A stretch of DNA of 64,000 nt from Methylomonas sp. UP202 (GTDB lineage: Bacteria > Pseudomonadota > Gammaproteobacteria > Methylococcales > Methylomonadaceae): positions 2,097,547 to 2,161,546 of the forward strand of contig NZ_CP123897.1 of NCBI RefSeq assembly GCF_029910655.1, in the 5' to 3' direction. The position numbers and the translations under genes are program-made. Positions within the stretch are counted from its first letter, which is position 1; each line of letters starts with the position of its first letter. Positions 44,940 to 55,294 of the stretch are shown here, piece after piece. Below the pieces are notes generated by a model. It saw nothing but the letters and a program-made list of their open reading frames with translations. It was not told where the DNA came from and did not search any database.

Positions 44940-47900
44940 TCATTGAATTTGAAGCCAATATAAACGTTTAGGCGTTCCCGTTGAAGCAGTAACCGGCTTT
45001 TTATTCGATATGTCCATAATCATGGTGTCAGTCAACGACAATTCTTTCACGAACTTATTGGTGCCGGCTCTATCAAGCATTAGAGCCGAATCTGCCATGC
45101 CACCGGTTATCCCGATACCAGATCCCGTACTACCGCTGGGCAGAGTATCTTTACTATCGAATTGGTCATCGCTGTTGAAGTCAAAGGACGAAATAGCTGT
45201 TGCACCTCCTGTCTTAAAATCAACCTCCATTAACCAACTGGTACCCCCAGGGACACAAGGATCCGTTGACGGGATGATGGTTACAAATATGATTCGATCA
45301 AACATTATGACTCCGGAAGATACAACGCGTTCTCCAGAGGGTGTTTGCGTAGAGGGCAATAAGTCCATAAACCAGCCTCGTTTACTTGTGTAATCGACGG
45401 TATTCGACGAAGTGCCTCGAACAGGGTATTGGAAGGTGACTAAGCATTCATTTATTGGCGTTGACGTGTCGTCGGTACAGTTACCAATGGTTTTTGTTGT
45501 TCCTGCTGTAATTTCCGTAGTGATAGATTGCGCCTGTAGGCTACTCCGGTTGACGGTACCGGTGGTGGAAGGTTTGTCCCAAATTGCGTAAAAACTCTGG
45601 ACGTCTAAATTGGTTACGTCGGTGGATGTCAAATAGCGCCCGGTTCCAAAAAACACTAAAACTCCTCCATCGGAATGATCTCCAAGAGTCGGTTGCGAAG
45701 TAATGGGTTGCGCTGTCGTCACTCCGTCGACAGTTATTGAAGCGGTAAATAATGGCGCTCCGCCGTTTCCTAAGCTCCAAGCAGACTGAGAAGTCGAATT
45801 GAAATCGAATTTCCAGAGGTTTCCTTGAAGATCGCCGGCGTAAACGTAGTCGATAATTTTATCACCGTCGCTATCGTATAGTTTTGGGGTGGACAGTCCA
45901 TTGCTGGTACTAGAGTTGGTCGGTATTTTCTTGATTAATGCGCCAGTACTTAGGTTTACGACATATAGAAACGCCTTTTCGGACACACTATTATATCCGT
46001 TACCGAAAATAACGGCCCAAGTACCGTCTTTGAGCAACCCAATCTGTGGCTGACTATAAGTAAACCCCATACCATCAGCATCGATCGTGTCGCTACCGTC
46101 ATTAGCCGTATCTGTATTGGTAGAGCCCTGATACTCCCATAGAACGTCGATGCCAGCGTTAAATGCTACCGGATTCGATATGTTTAACGCATAAATCGAT
46201 TTGCCGCCTTTATTTAATCCGCCGACCAAAATGGTTTTCCAGGTGCCGTTGAGATACGCGTCGCTGATAGTAGGAGAGCCGTCGACATAATAGGTGTGGG
46301 AATAACTGGGTTCTGTCAGTTTGCTTAGATTGGCGTATACAGCAGCAGGTACGTAAGCCAATATCTCTTTGCCTGAATTCGAATTTCCGATATCCGCCCG
46401 AAAGCCGTGTAGCATCCCATCGTTGGCGCCGGCATAAATCATAGGTGTGCGTGGCGTCGTGCCAGTAGTTTTATCTTCAACGTACTGCTCGTAACTCGAT
46501 TGACCAGGGGTGGTGTTCGGTAATTTGCTGAAACCGTAATCTTCCGTTTTGGTGTAGACAGGATCGGAATTAATGATATCGCCGAGCAAAGTGCTTTCGC
46601 GATTACGTAAAGAACCACCATTACGTCGTTCTTTGTTGGTATCCCCCCTCAGCCAGTTCAATCTATTCGAGCCATCGTCAACTGTTCCTAGGACACCAGT
46701 TGAGCTGGTTTGCAGTGCTGTTCTTTGGCTGGAGCTTAAATTATCCCAAAAGAAAGTAGTGCCAGCGCTACTGCTGAAAGTGTAAATGTTACGCGATGAC
46801 GTCGGTATCAGTGTCCCCGCGTCCCAGTTCGCATCGGTTTCATCTAGTTTTTTATCGTTGTTTACGTCCTTTACCGCGCCAGTATTGCTCACTGGGAAGT
46901 CGAACAAGTGTCCACTCCAGTCCGTCGAGTTGAACTGAGCCTGGTACAACATGGTTCCACTCTGAATCCCCGTTGAGTTTGCTGCTGCGGATGATGCAGC
47001 GGCGGTGCGTTTTAAAACGTCGTCGAGAGCACTCTTTAGCGAGGTTTCTAGACTTTTAGGGTCGATTGCGAAGAAATAATGGTCAGGTTGGTCGTCGTCA
47101 TCGGCGTCCCATTCGGATTTGATGTCTGGGATATCGTTATTATTGGCGTCAGTAAAGCTACCCCATTTTGCCGCATAATAAAGCGGTTGTTGTAAGCTCA
47201 ACGCTGAACTGGATCCTATGGTATACGTGGCTGTAGTTGCGGAATTGCCTGACGTACAGCCAGAACAGCTTAGAGTTCCTTGAGGATCGGTATAAGAGTA
47301 ACTATTGATACCAGAGTGTGCGTGGAAACCGTCTGTTGTGGTGCCGCTAATCACGTATCCGAAACCCATTTTATAGGGAGTCGATTGGGCAATGACATCA
47401 GTGGTTATACTCACCTGAGTTGAGGTAATTGAATAACTTAAAACCCCCCACTCGTCTTGGTCAAAATCCCCGCCTTGTTCGCTGTCTTCCCAATTAATAT
47501 AAAGTTTCCCCGACCTGGTAGTATCGGTGCTCGATTGACTGACGATTTTAAAATCCACGATGGTACAGTTACCTTTAATGGCTGAGTCGGTGTTTTGACA
47601 AGCCGGTAAGATCGTGATTGTTTTAGTTGTACTTCCTGGAACGTTGACGACCACTTTGGGTACTTGGGGCGACAATGCAACGCCATAGGTGGTAACCAAT
47701 TGCTTATCTTGTACGTCGGAGCGAATATCATTGGTATGAGCATAATCCGCTAAACCGGCAATGTGATAAGTTCCAGATAGTCTGGGCGAATCAGGGCAGG
47801 TTCCTCGCACCGTACTAAGATTACTAACAGTTTTTGCCGTGCATATCTGGTTATTATCAGTTCCATTTTCCCCAATGAAAAAGTTTTTGCCGTTGATTTT

Positions 47901-50072
47901 TTCGCCCTCTCCTACAGCATTAGTTAGGGTATTCATGTCACTGGCGCCTAAATCAGTAACGCCGCTTAATTCGTCACCATCGTAAGAGCTGGTGCTCGCA
48001 TTAAATTGGATGACGCTTTGTGTCGCACACCATTGAGCGGGTATCACCGGGTCGCTCGGGGTGGCGGAAATAAGTCCTGAAATATAAGCGGTATCGTCGA
48101 CACTGAATGTAGTAGATGCTGATTTGCCGGCCAAATAGCGCAACGATTCCAACATAATTTCCGACTGAGGGTTTCCCCAGTTATTGCAAACACCATTATT
48201 AAAACTGTTCAGTCCCCATGAACAGCCGGCGCTACCGGTGACGCCAAAATATGTGCCGTCATCGTTGCGATATCCGTAGATTCTAAGCTTGTTTAGCGTA
48301 TTGATAATGCCGCCGGTTGAAGGTGCCGACTTAAAGGTTCCGTTCGACGTAACGTTAATCTCGTCGGATATCACCGATACATTCTTGCGTAGTACCCCGC
48401 CCGATTTATTTTTCCCGTAGGACCCCGTCATTAACCCGAAACGGAGTTTTCCGTCGTCCCCGTAGGTTTGCAATAAACCTATGGGTTTGCGGGTATCAGT
48501 ATTATCGGGATAGATTTTACAATTTTCAGTGCCGATCAATCGGAAATCACAAACTTTGACTTTCGCTACGTAATCTTTGCTACCTAGTCCTTTATCCGAC
48601 TTTGAAGGATTGCTGCTCTGAGCGTTTATCCCAGAGTCCGTCGATGAATTGCTATTCGACGCTGCCTTTTCCTCAGACCAACGGCATTGCCAGCGTTCGT
48701 TAGCCGCCCATAGCGAATAATTGCCTTTCGCAACCCGTATCAGAGGTGGATCAGTTACGTTTTGGGATAAAACGGTGCTAGAAACGGTTGTGTTACACAA
48801 CGTAATCCCGCCGGAAACGTCTGTGGAGCTAAAGGGTGTAAGCTCGGTTAAATCGGAGCCGTTATAAAATTTGGCAAAGCTGTGTGCGTCATTGGGAAGA
48901 TAACTTCTTTCCAGAACGGTATAGCCGTGGTTAGGACCAGTAACGGTGGTAGTCGTCGTAGAGGTGGTGGTTGTAGTGACGGTTTTTTTGGGTGTCGTCG
49001 TTGTCGTCGTTGTCGTCGTTGTAACCGTTGAAGTGTACGTTTTTCGGTAAGTATTTATTGTGGTTGTAGTTTGTTTTGTTTTATTGTCATTAGAGCCAGA
49101 ACAAGTTATTTGGACAGTGGTGACGGTATATTGTTTAATGTCGGTTTTTTGGTAGCTACTATTATAACTAGTATTGTAGGTTGTATTATAGGTTGTATTG
49201 TAACTAGTAGTGTAAGTAGTATCGTAACTGGAAATGGTATCTTCACCGTCTACCGTTGTAGTCGTTGAACCATTTGTTGGTGTGGTACTTACAGGGGATG
49301 AATTTGTCGGGGTTGAGTCGGTAGGAGTAGAGTTTGTCGGTGTAGTATTGGTAACGGTTCCGTTAGAAGAACTGACCAAGCTTTCAGCGCTAGTTGTCGT
49401 GCCCGCGCCGGAAGTCGAGCAGAAGCTCAAATGGTTTTGTGTATGGGTAGAAGAGTCGGTGCTATAGAGCGTGGCTGCTGAAGCAACGGGAGTGGTGGAA
49501 ACGGGTGAAGAGGTGCTCGGCGCCGATGTCACCGGTGACGAAGTGGCGACTGGTGCGGATGTACTTGGATTGGATGTTGCCGGTGTCGTTGTGTTGCTTG
49601 TGGATACCACCGAGCTACCGTCGTCGATTGCTCGTAAGCCGCCGTACAATATCTTCCGGATGGTATCAATACGGGTCATACTCGCCCAATTCAGAAAATT
49701 TCCGCTCCAACTATTTGAGCAATATTTTGTGCTGGTATTTGCGCTGGGTTCGAATTGCAGATTAGTGGTATTGTAATTGTAACACTTATAGCTATCGAAA
49801 TAGCCGTAGTAGTCAAAGCTGTGTTTGTAGGTTGTTTCCGGCGTGCCATCGCCATCCAAATCCGAATAATCGTCGAACGCCTTGAAATAGAGCTGGTGAT
49901 CCTTGGATATATTCAGCATCGTAATTGGTGTTGTCGCCGATGTCAGGAATAAAGGATTGTCCGACAAATTAAGTTGAGCAGATTGGCTGCTTGCCGAGAT
50001 AATACTTAAAATTACGCCTAGAACCTTAAGAACAAAGGTGTAGTTTGGTTTTTCTGAATGAGTTTTTAACAT
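44940..50072 (-). CDS. pilY1: pilus tip adhesin/biogenesis protein PilY1 with a large low-complexity insertion
   Basis: 1710 residues, much longer than the ~1160 of Pseudomonas PilY1. A signal peptide (1-33) precedes an N-terminal domain that includes DLDGDGTPE (71-79). The C-terminal beta-propeller (about 1170 onward) begins SDPVYTKTEDYGF and holds MIYAGANDGMLHGF, GGLNKGGKSIYALNI and the calcium loop YDSDGDKIIDYVYAGDLQG (near 1395-1410). PilY1 sits at the pilus tip and controls extension, adhesion and surface sensing. Residues ~149-384, between ILYGGLR and YTVLERSYLPNDAHSF, are a Thr/Ser/Pro/Asn-rich insertion with short tandem repeats. The neighbouring minor pilins would prime the same tip complex. 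Confidence 0.92.
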   Translation of the reverse strand: MLKTHSEKPNYTFVLKVLGVILSIISASSQSAQLNLSDNPLFLTSATTPITMLNISKDHQLYFKAFDDYSDLDGDGTPETTYKHSFDYYGYFDSYKCYNYNTTNLQFEPSANTSTKYCSNSWSGNFLNWASMTRIDTIRKILYGGLRAIDDGSSVVSTSNTTTPATSNPSTSAPVATSSPVTSAPSTSSPVSTTPVASAATLYSTDSSTHTQNHLSFCSTSGAGTTTSAESLVSSSNGTVTNTTPTNSTPTDSTPTNSSPVSTTPTNGSTTTTVDGEDTISSYDTTYTTSYNTTYNTTYNTSYNSSYQKTDIKQYTVTTVQITCSGSNDNKTKQTTTTINTYRKTYTSTVTTTTTTTTTTPKKTVTTTTTSTTTTTVTGPNHGYTVLERSYLPNDAHSFAKFYNGSDLTELTPFSSTDVSGGITLCNTTVSSTVLSQNVTDPPLIRVAKGNYSLWAANERWQCRWSEEKAASNSNSSTDSGINAQSSNPSKSDKGLGSKDYVAKVKVCDFRLIGTENCKIYPDNTDTRKPIGLLQTYGDDGKLRFGLMTGSYGKNKSGGVLRKNVSVISDEINVTSNGTFKSAPSTGGIINTLNKLRIYGYRNDDGTYFGVTGSAGCSWGLNSFNNGVCNNWGNPQSEIMLESLRYLAGKSASTTFSVDDTAYISGLISATPSDPVIPAQWCATQSVIQFNASTSSYDGDELSGVTDLGASDMNTLTNAVGEGEKINGKNFFIGENGTDNNQICTAKTVSNLSTVRGTCPDSPRLSGTYHIAGLADYAHTNDIRSDVQDKQLVTTYGVALSPQVPKVVVNVPGSTTKTITILPACQNTDSAIKGNCTIVDFKIVSQSSTDTTRSGKLYINWEDSEQGGDFDQDEWGVLSYSITSTQVSITTDVIAQSTPYKMGFGYVISGTTTDGFHAHSGINSYSYTDPQGTLSCSGCTSGNSATTATYTIGSSSALSLQQPLYYAAKWGSFTDANNNDIPDIKSEWDADDDDQPDHYFFAIDPKSLETSLKSALDDVLKRTAAASSAAANSTGIQSGTMLYQAQFNSTDWSGHLFDFPVSNTGAVKDVNNDKKLDETDANWDAGTLIPTSSRNIYTFSSSAGTTFFWDNLSSSQRTALQTSSTGVLGTVDDGSNRLNWLRGDTNKERRNGGSLRNRESTLLGDIINSDPVYTKTEDYGFSKLPNTTPGQSSYEQYVEDKTTGTTPRTPMIYAGANDGMLHGFRADIGNSNSGKEILAYVPAAVYANLSKLTEPSYSHTYYVDGSPTISDAYLNGTWKTILVGGLNKGGKSIYALNISNPVAFNAGIDVLWEYQGSTNTDTANDGSDTIDADGMGFTYSQPQIGLLKDGTWAVIFGNGYNSVSEKAFLYVVNLSTGALIKKIPTNSSTSNGLSTPKLYDSDGDKIIDYVYAGDLQGNLWKFDFNSTSQSAWSLGNGGAPLFTASITVDGVTTAQPITSQPTLGDHSDGGVLVFFGTGRYLTSTDVTNLDVQSFYAIWDKPSTTGTVNRSSLQAQSITTEITAGTTKTIGNCTDDTSTPINECLVTFQYPVRGTSSNTVDYTSKRGWFMDLLPSTQTPSGERVVSSGVIMFDRIIFVTIIPSTDPCVPGGTSWLMEVDFKTGGATAISSFDFNSDDQFDSKDTLPSGSTGSGIGITGGMADSALMLDRAGTNKFVKELSLTDTMIMDISNKKPVTASTGTPKRLYWLQIQ
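48921..49628 (-). repeat. low-complexity tandem-repeat segment inside pilY1
   Basis: About 708 bases code for a Thr/Ser/Pro/Asn/Tyr-rich stretch made of several short repeat types: Ser-Ala-Pro/Thr-Ser-Pro units, then TPTNSTPTD-like units, then YNTTYNTT units (49159-49230), then Thr runs encoded by GTCGTCGTT units on the plus strand (three exact copies at 48994-49020). The reading frame stays open across it. Such DNA can expand or contract. Confidence 0.8.
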
Positions 50073-50102
50073 AGCGATTGTCCTTATAGTCCGATATTCA
50101 AC

Positions 50103-50714
50103 TTAAGGTGTAACGCTGAACATGGCTTGTAAAATTACAATGACATTGCTGTCGCCGCCTATGCCGCGCGCGGTGACGCGATATTTTTCGGTTGTGCCAT
50201 CGTTGACCAAACGTTCGATGATATACATTGGCTGTGCTGCAATTTGATTCAGTGCTACTGGGGCTGTCCTTGCGTTTGAATCGGACCAGGAAAATTGTTG
50301 GGTTGTGCCGTTACAATCGGGTGCTCCAGTTCCGTTCCAATATGATGAGCTGTTGGGTAAGCATACGTTGATGGCTCTTAGTCCCGCACCTACCACTGCA
50401 CCACTGGTGTTGTTAGCTGGAGCGGGAATCAGGGTGTGTAAATTTGTCCCAGTTGTTAAATTACTTTCCACATATTTGAGAGCTGCTTCCGCTGCCTGAA
50501 ACGCCAAATCCTGATTGCGGTTGTTGCCAGCCATGCGCTCCTCTAAGCTGCTCATTTGCGCCACATTTACACCTAAAACAGTGAGCATAGTTAAAAATAT
50601 TAACGAGGTGAAGAGCGTCACGCCGCTTTGCCTAAGAATAGAGGGGATAGGCTTTCGGCAAACACACATAACGGCATTTAGCTCGAAACGGTTTGAAACA
50701 TATTGCTTGCTCAT
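50103..50714 (-). CDS. pilX: minor pilin PilX
   Basis: 203 residues. The prepilin region is SGVTLFTSLIFLTMLTVLG followed by VNVAQMSSLEERMAGNNRNQ and LAFQAAEAALKYVES, the PilX N-terminal signature. Glu5 is absent, as in other PilX proteins. The leader is long (about 31 residues) if started at 50714, where ATG overlaps the pilW stop as ATGA; ATG 50669 would shorten it. PilX belongs to the priming complex of the type IV pilus. Confidence 0.85.
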   Translation of the reverse strand: MSKQYVSNRFELNAVMCVCRKPIPSILRQSGVTLFTSLIFLTMLTVLGVNVAQMSSLEERMAGNNRNQDLAFQAAEAALKYVESNLTTGTNLHTLIPAPANNTSGAVVGAGLRAINVCLPNSSSYWNGTGAPDCNGTTQQFSWSDSNARTAPVALNQIAAQPMYIIERLVNDGTTEKYRVTARGIGGDSNVIVILQAMFSVTP

Positions 50715-51877
50715 AACCGATTTTTTATTGCGATAGTCGTTGAAAAAACCTTTCTAAGAAGGTGGTCGGATGGCGTTATTGTTTCTCCGGTATCGTTGGT
50801 ATCGCCATCCCCGTTCATGTCGATTGCATATTGCTGAGGTGAACTAGTTAGCCCCTGTTCGTCTTGTCGTGAAACCATTAGCAAACTTAAGCGAATACCC
50901 AAAACTTTTGACCAATCGGTAACATTATCAGCCGTGACATACCCATCTACTGCAAGATCGGTACCGGTGTCGATTGCATAGGAAATTTGCATATCCTGAA
51001 CGCCTTCAATCATTTCTTCTGCAGAGTTGTTTGGCGATCCGCTGTTTGTGGTTAAAACCTGGCGGTAAAGCGATGGTTCGTTGCCATTGTTGTTGGCGAT
51101 ATAGTAGGTTGTCGCACTCAAACGGAATAGCCTAGAACCCGTGTCAAAAGTATCAGTAGTCCCGGACGGACAAGAACCAATAGGGCTTCCCAGTCCTTTC
51201 CGGCTATTTCCACTACTGCAAGAACTAACTGTATCGTGCTGAATGAACTTGTGTCCGCAATCCCCGCTACTGTTGTAAGTACAATCTTTGGTGTTTTGCA
51301 ATACCGCGACGCGAGAACAATCAGGTTTGGCCGCAATTAATATTTGGCCTTGTTTTATATCGTGGTTGGCGGTTAAGGTAAATTGCGGTGGATCGGAGTT
51401 TGGGGTGTGAGCCGAAACAATATACTCTTGGGAGTTATCGGCGTGAAGTACAGTAAGAGCATCACCAGAAATTACGTTCCCCACAACGCCTGTTACTCCA
51501 GTTGGAAACGAACTCCATGTAGAAGCGCTGGGTTTTTCATAACCGATCAGGGGTTGATCCAACAAATTTTTATCCCAGTCCGTATTATTTACCAATACGT
51601 TAATATCTCCGCCTGCCGCGGAGTTGTTTGGGCATCCTCGAAACCCCGCTAATCGAATATCCATCGCGATAATATGAAATGCAGCTCTAGCGTTTTCTTG
51701 CATGCGTGATAAAGCGTCTTGAGTTCGAAAGCTTTGTCTGGAGCCAAGAAACACATATCCAATCGCTCCGATAATAATCACACCGATGGAAAGCGATATC
51801 ATAAGTTCAATCAAAGTCGCACCTAACATCGCGGATTTGAAAAGCGCTGGAAATAATAATTTTCGGGTTGCGTTCAT
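50711..51877 (-). CDS. pilW: minor pilin PilW
   Basis: 388 residues. The prepilin cleavage site is MLG before ATLIELMISLSIGVIIIGAI, then the PilW signature SFRTQDALSRMQENARAAFH and DIRLAGFRGC. Several Cys pairs occur in the body (DCSR, DCTYNSSGDCGHK, SSCSSG). It overlaps pilV by ATGA and pilX by ATGA, so translation is coupled across the operon. Confidence 0.88.
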   Translation of the reverse strand: MNATRKLLFPALFKSAMLGATLIELMISLSIGVIIIGAIGYVFLGSRQSFRTQDALSRMQENARAAFHIIAMDIRLAGFRGCPNNSAAGGDINVLVNNTDWDKNLLDQPLIGYEKPSASTWSSFPTGVTGVVGNVISGDALTVLHADNSQEYIVSAHTPNSDPPQFTLTANHDIKQGQILIAAKPDCSRVAVLQNTKDCTYNSSGDCGHKFIQHDTVSSCSSGNSRKGLGSPIGSCPSGTTDTFDTGSRLFRLSATTYYIANNNGNEPSLYRQVLTTNSGSPNNSAEEMIEGVQDMQISYAIDTGTDLAVDGYVTADNVTDWSKVLGIRLSLLMVSRQDEQGLTSSPQQYAIDMNGDGDTNDTGETITPSDHLLRKVFSTTIAIKNRL

Positions 51878-52395
51878 ATAACACTTTGCGTCGTAAAAGT
51901 CGTGGGTGTAATAGAGCCGTTGCTGGCACCTTTAACAACCTCGCTCCAACGTAAGACGATAGTTACATTTCCACCACCATCAACAGTAATTTGGCCATCA
52001 CCAAGAGGTAGCGCATTTTCAATATTACTTTTCCAGTCGCGCAACTCAACATATTGAATAGCAGTTCCGGACGGCACGCTATCACTTGGATCATCGCCGC
52101 TAGAGGCAAAATTAATATTAAAATTTCCGGAGATCGCGGATGCGCGATTTAGGCGCAGGCGTTCAAGTATATCGTAGCTTAATAGTGTGGCTTGGCTTCG
52201 CAAATAGGCGGTATGATTGGTTTTTGCCGATACAGTTATAATTCCAGCTTGTCCGAGTAATCCCAGAGAAACAATGACCATTGTCACTAAAATTTCTATC
52301 AAACTACTTCCACGCTGTGGCTGAGCGATATTTGCTATTGAAAACAAAGAGTACGCCGGACATTGAGTTGTATTTTGTAGACAGAACTTAGTCAT
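51874..52395 (-). CDS. pilV: minor pilin PilV
   Basis: 173 residues. After a 30-residue leader comes QRG before SSLIEILVTMVIVSLGLLGQ, the PilV-type prepilin N-terminus, and the downstream helix with YLRSQATLLSYDILERLRLN. It overlaps fimT upstream and pilW downstream by 4-base ATGA junctions. Product is a minor pilin of the tip complex. Confidence 0.87.
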   Translation of the reverse strand: MTKFCLQNTTQCPAYSLFSIANIAQPQRGSSLIEILVTMVIVSLGLLGQAGIITVSAKTNHTAYLRSQATLLSYDILERLRLNRASAISGNFNINFASSGDDPSDSVPSGTAIQYVELRDWKSNIENALPLGDGQITVDGGGNVTIVLRWSEVVKGASNGSITPTTFTTQSVI

Positions 52396-53006
52396 GGTGC
52401 GATGCAGGAGCTTAAAGGAGTACCGTCGTTCTTTTCTGGAATTCCATCGTTGTTATTGTCTTTACCTAATCTAATGCGTCCGATACTATTAATGATGATT
52501 AAACGTGAGGTGTTGCTTTCGGGCAAGCCATTACCGTCGCTGTTATCGCAAATTGCGAAAGATCCGTTGGTATTGCTTTCCCCGCTGGGGCTAAAGTTAA
52601 TGAAATTTGAGAAATTGTTACCCCTTAAAGTAAAGTTGGTCGGCAGAGGTTCGTATATGCGCAATAAACAATCTTCCGTTGCTTCGCAGGCGTTCGAGTC
52701 GCCATTATCGTTGTAAACGTTAGCATGCGAATTAGGCGATCGATCAATGTCTACAAATACTTGCCAACCATCTTCCCAATTAGTACTTGATTTTCTAACG
52801 ACGACAATTTGTCCGCGCTTGATCGATTCGCTTCTAGCAAAGTTTAAGGAGCCAATGAGTTGGTTGGTGGCTGCAGTCAACCGACTGTTTCGGACAGCGC
52901 TAACAAAGCTGGGTATGGCAATAGCGCCCAAGATGCCGGTAATCGTTAAAGCGACCATCAGCTCAACCAGCGTAAATCCTCGGATTGAAGGGGGGAAATT
53001 GCGCAT
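52392..53006 (-). CDS. fimT: GspH/FimT-family minor pilin
   Basis: 204 residues from ATG 53006 (AAGGAG eleven bases upstream); a longer frame to 53135 has no pilin-like leader. The prepilin site is RGFTLVELMVALTITGILGA, then the FimT/FimU signature SFVSAVRNSRLTAATNQLIG and NFARSESIKRGQIVVVRKS. Two Cys pairs occur later (CEATEDC; CDN...SSCI). First gene of the operon fimT-pilV-pilW-pilX-pilY1-pilE. Confidence 0.87.
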   Translation of the reverse strand: MRNFPPSIRGFTLVELMVALTITGILGAIAIPSFVSAVRNSRLTAATNQLIGSLNFARSESIKRGQIVVVRKSSTNWEDGWQVFVDIDRSPNSHANVYNDNGDSNACEATEDCLLRIYEPLPTNFTLRGNNFSNFINFSPSGESNTNGSFAICDNSDGNGLPESNTSRLIIINSIGRIRLGKDNNNDGIPEKNDGTPLSSCIAP

Positions 53007-53465
53007 TGGCGAAGTTGCTCCTTGGAGTCGACGCGAGTTCCATTCGGAACGTTCGGGAGTGGACGAGTTTGAAGATAGCACAGAATTAAACTTTGTTTTG
53101 TGAGTGTGTACGCATAGGAAATGACGGCGCAGCACGAGTGGACGCGAACGTAGTGTTTGGCCGGGCTTCAGTATAGATCGACTTAGATTGCAGGTTTTTG
53201 AGCGTCGATAGACGGTAATCCTGGCGAACTGCTGCGGTTCTGCTCGTGTGAGGGTTTAGCGCTAGTTAGTAAAGGTCAGTGGGCTATCCAGAGCGTTTGG
53301 CAGTTTTTTCGTGCGGCTTTAAATAGTAAACAACTATAAAATGCCCTCACAGTTTTACAAAAATCGCTGGCTTAGCTGGCTATGGTTTCCTATAGTCCAA
53401 GTAGGAAAGACCTAAATCACCTGGTTGCTTACGTCAAGACAAGTGGTTTTCCTGAAATCGATGGT
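53007..53465. other. 459-bp intergenic stretch between fimT and nadB
   Basis: I see no gene, tRNA or structured RNA here. It should contain the promoter of the minor pilin operon. One candidate is an extended -10, TGCTATCTT, on the minus strand at 53072-53080, 66 bases before the fimT ATG; its -35 region is poor. The last part lies downstream of nadB. Confidence 0.35.
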
Positions 53466-55112
53466 TTAACTAATCTTTCCGGTCCAATTGCTTGGCGTCA
53501 GCACTGTATTTTGCGGCGGACGGCTATTGTCCAAATTCGGATAATCCTTGGTGTAATGCAGGCCGCGGCTTTCCTTCCGCTGTTGCGCGCAACGGATGAT
53601 CAATTCGGCAACGGTGACCAAACTGCGCAGTTCCAATAGGTCGCTGGTCACGCGGAATTGACCGTAGTACTCGGCAATTTCTTCTTTCAGCAACACCAAC
53701 CGGTTCATGGCGCGTTCGAGACGTTTATTGGTGCGAACGATGCCCACATAGTCCCACATAAAGCGCCTGAGCTCGTCCCAGTTATGGGCGATCACGACTT
53801 CCTCGTCGGAATCGCCGACTTGCGATTCGTCCCAATCCGGCAGGGCGGGCGGCATCGGAATAGCATCGAAGCAATGGCGAATATCCTGGTTGGCTTGCTC
53901 TGCGAAAACCAAGCACTCGAGCAGGGAGTTACTAGCCATCCGGTTAGCACCGTGCAAGCCGGTGCAAGCGACTTCGCCGACTGCGTATAGGCCTGGAATG
54001 TCGGTGCGGGCATTGGCATCCGTCAATATACCACCACAGGTGTAATGAGCGGCGGGGACTACCGGTATCGGTTGCTGACTGATGTCGATGTCCAGCTCCA
54101 GGCATTGGGTATAAATTGTTGGGAAATGTTTTTGGATGAATTCCCGCGATTTATGACTGATGTCCAGATAAATGCAATCGATACCGTGTTTCTTGATTTC
54201 GTTATCAATGGCGCGGGCGACGATGTCGCGCGGGGCCAGTTCCAAGCGGGCGTCGTAACGTTGCATGAAGCGCTCGCCATTCGGCAGAATTAAATGGCCG
54301 CCTTCGCCGCGCACTGCTTCGCTGATTAGGAACGAACGTGCGCTGGGGTGGTAGAGACAAGTCGGGTGAAACTGCATGAATTCCATGTTGGCGACCCGGC
54401 AGCCGGCCCGCCAGGCCAGCGCGATACCGTCGCCAGTGGAAATGTGCGGATTGGTGGAATAGAGGTAAACTTTGTTTGCGCCGCCGGTGGCAAGCACCAC
54501 GACTTTCGCGGCGATAGACAAGATATGGCCGGTTTGGCTATTCAAAACATAGGCACCGCAGACCCGCCGCTCGGCCAGTCCCAATTTGTCGGTGGTGATC
54601 AGTTCGACGACATTATGATTTTCCAACAACGTCACGTTGGGATGCGCTTTGGCGCGGTCGATCAACGACAACGAGACGGCTTTGCCGGTAGCATCGTCAC
54701 TATGTACGATGCGACGGTGCGAATGGCCGCCTTCGCGGTTCAAATGCAATTGCTTTTCGCCGTTAGCGGTGTTTTCCTCGGTGAAGCTGACCCCTTGGCG
54801 GCATAGCCATTCAATGCTTTCGCGACCTTGGGAAACCGTCAATCGGACGATATCTTGATCGCAAAGATCGGCTCCGGCGATCAAGGTATCCTCGATATGA
54901 GACTCTATGGAATCATGCTGATCGTCGAACACCGCCGAAATGCCGCCTTGAGCGTAATAAGTGCTACATTCGGTCAGTGCGAACTTGGCAAGAACCGCCA
55001 CTTTATAAGTATCGGCAAGGCGGAGGGCCAAGCTTAAACCGGCGCCACCGCTGCCGGCGATCAGAATGTCGTAATAGGGATGGCGGGAATTTCCTGGGCG
55101 TTGGTCTGTCAA
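53466..55112 (-). CDS. nadB: L-aspartate oxidase
   Basis: 548 residues. The FAD-binding motif is [57 protein letters not shown] and [20 protein letters not shown] follow, with [20 protein letters not shown] near 390. It oxidises L-aspartate to iminoaspartate in NAD synthesis. The frame starts at a TTG (55112); no in-frame ATG lies before the FAD motif, so TTG is likely used. It is divergent from rpoE, as in E. coli. Confidence 0.95.
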   Translation of the reverse strand: MTDQRPGNSRHPYYDILIAGSGGAGLSLALRLADTYKVAVLAKFALTECSTYYAQGGISAVFDDQHDSIESHIEDTLIAGADLCDQDIVRLTVSQGRESIEWLCRQGVSFTEENTANGEKQLHLNREGGHSHRRIVHSDDATGKAVSLSLIDRAKAHPNVTLLENHNVVELITTDKLGLAERRVCGAYVLNSQTGHILSIAAKVVVLATGGANKVYLYSTNPHISTGDGIALAWRAGCRVANMEFMQFHPTCLYHPSARSFLISEAVRGEGGHLILPNGERFMQRYDARLELAPRDIVARAIDNEIKKHGIDCIYLDISHKSREFIQKHFPTIYTQCLELDIDISQQPIPVVPAAHYTCGGILTDANARTDIPGLYAVGEVACTGLHGANRMASNSLLECLVFAEQANQDIRHCFDAIPMPPALPDWDESQVGDSDEEVVIAHNWDELRRFMWDYVGIVRTNKRLERAMNRLVLLKEEIAEYYGQFRVTSDLLELRSLVTVAELIIRCAQQRKESRGLHYTKDYPNLDNSRPPQNTVLTPSNWTGKIS

Positions 55113-55294
55113 GGCGGTCTATGTAAGCAAAAATGACGAGAGCGCGGCGGCGGAATCGGTGAAAATCCGGGCATTCCGGCGAGGCTGCGCATGAGCCGGA
55201 AAATCATATCTTGTTTTAAGGGTGCGGTAATTTTTTTTGTATTGCCAGAACTAATGATGTTTAATTCTGTCCACTTTTATATCAAAACAGAGCA

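Noticed and set aside
48994..49230. Short direct repeats resembling a CRISPR or satellite array
   Set aside because: They are codon repeats within the open frame of pilY1, with no spacers and no cas genes.
49071..49776. Val-rich plus-strand open frames opposite the pilY1 insertion
   Set aside because: They are shadows of the Thr codon runs (ACN read as NGT), not independent genes.
55240..55294. Sigma-E-type autoregulatory promoter before rpoE
   Set aside because: GAACT and TCTGT are present but only 13 bases apart, not the 16-17 expected.
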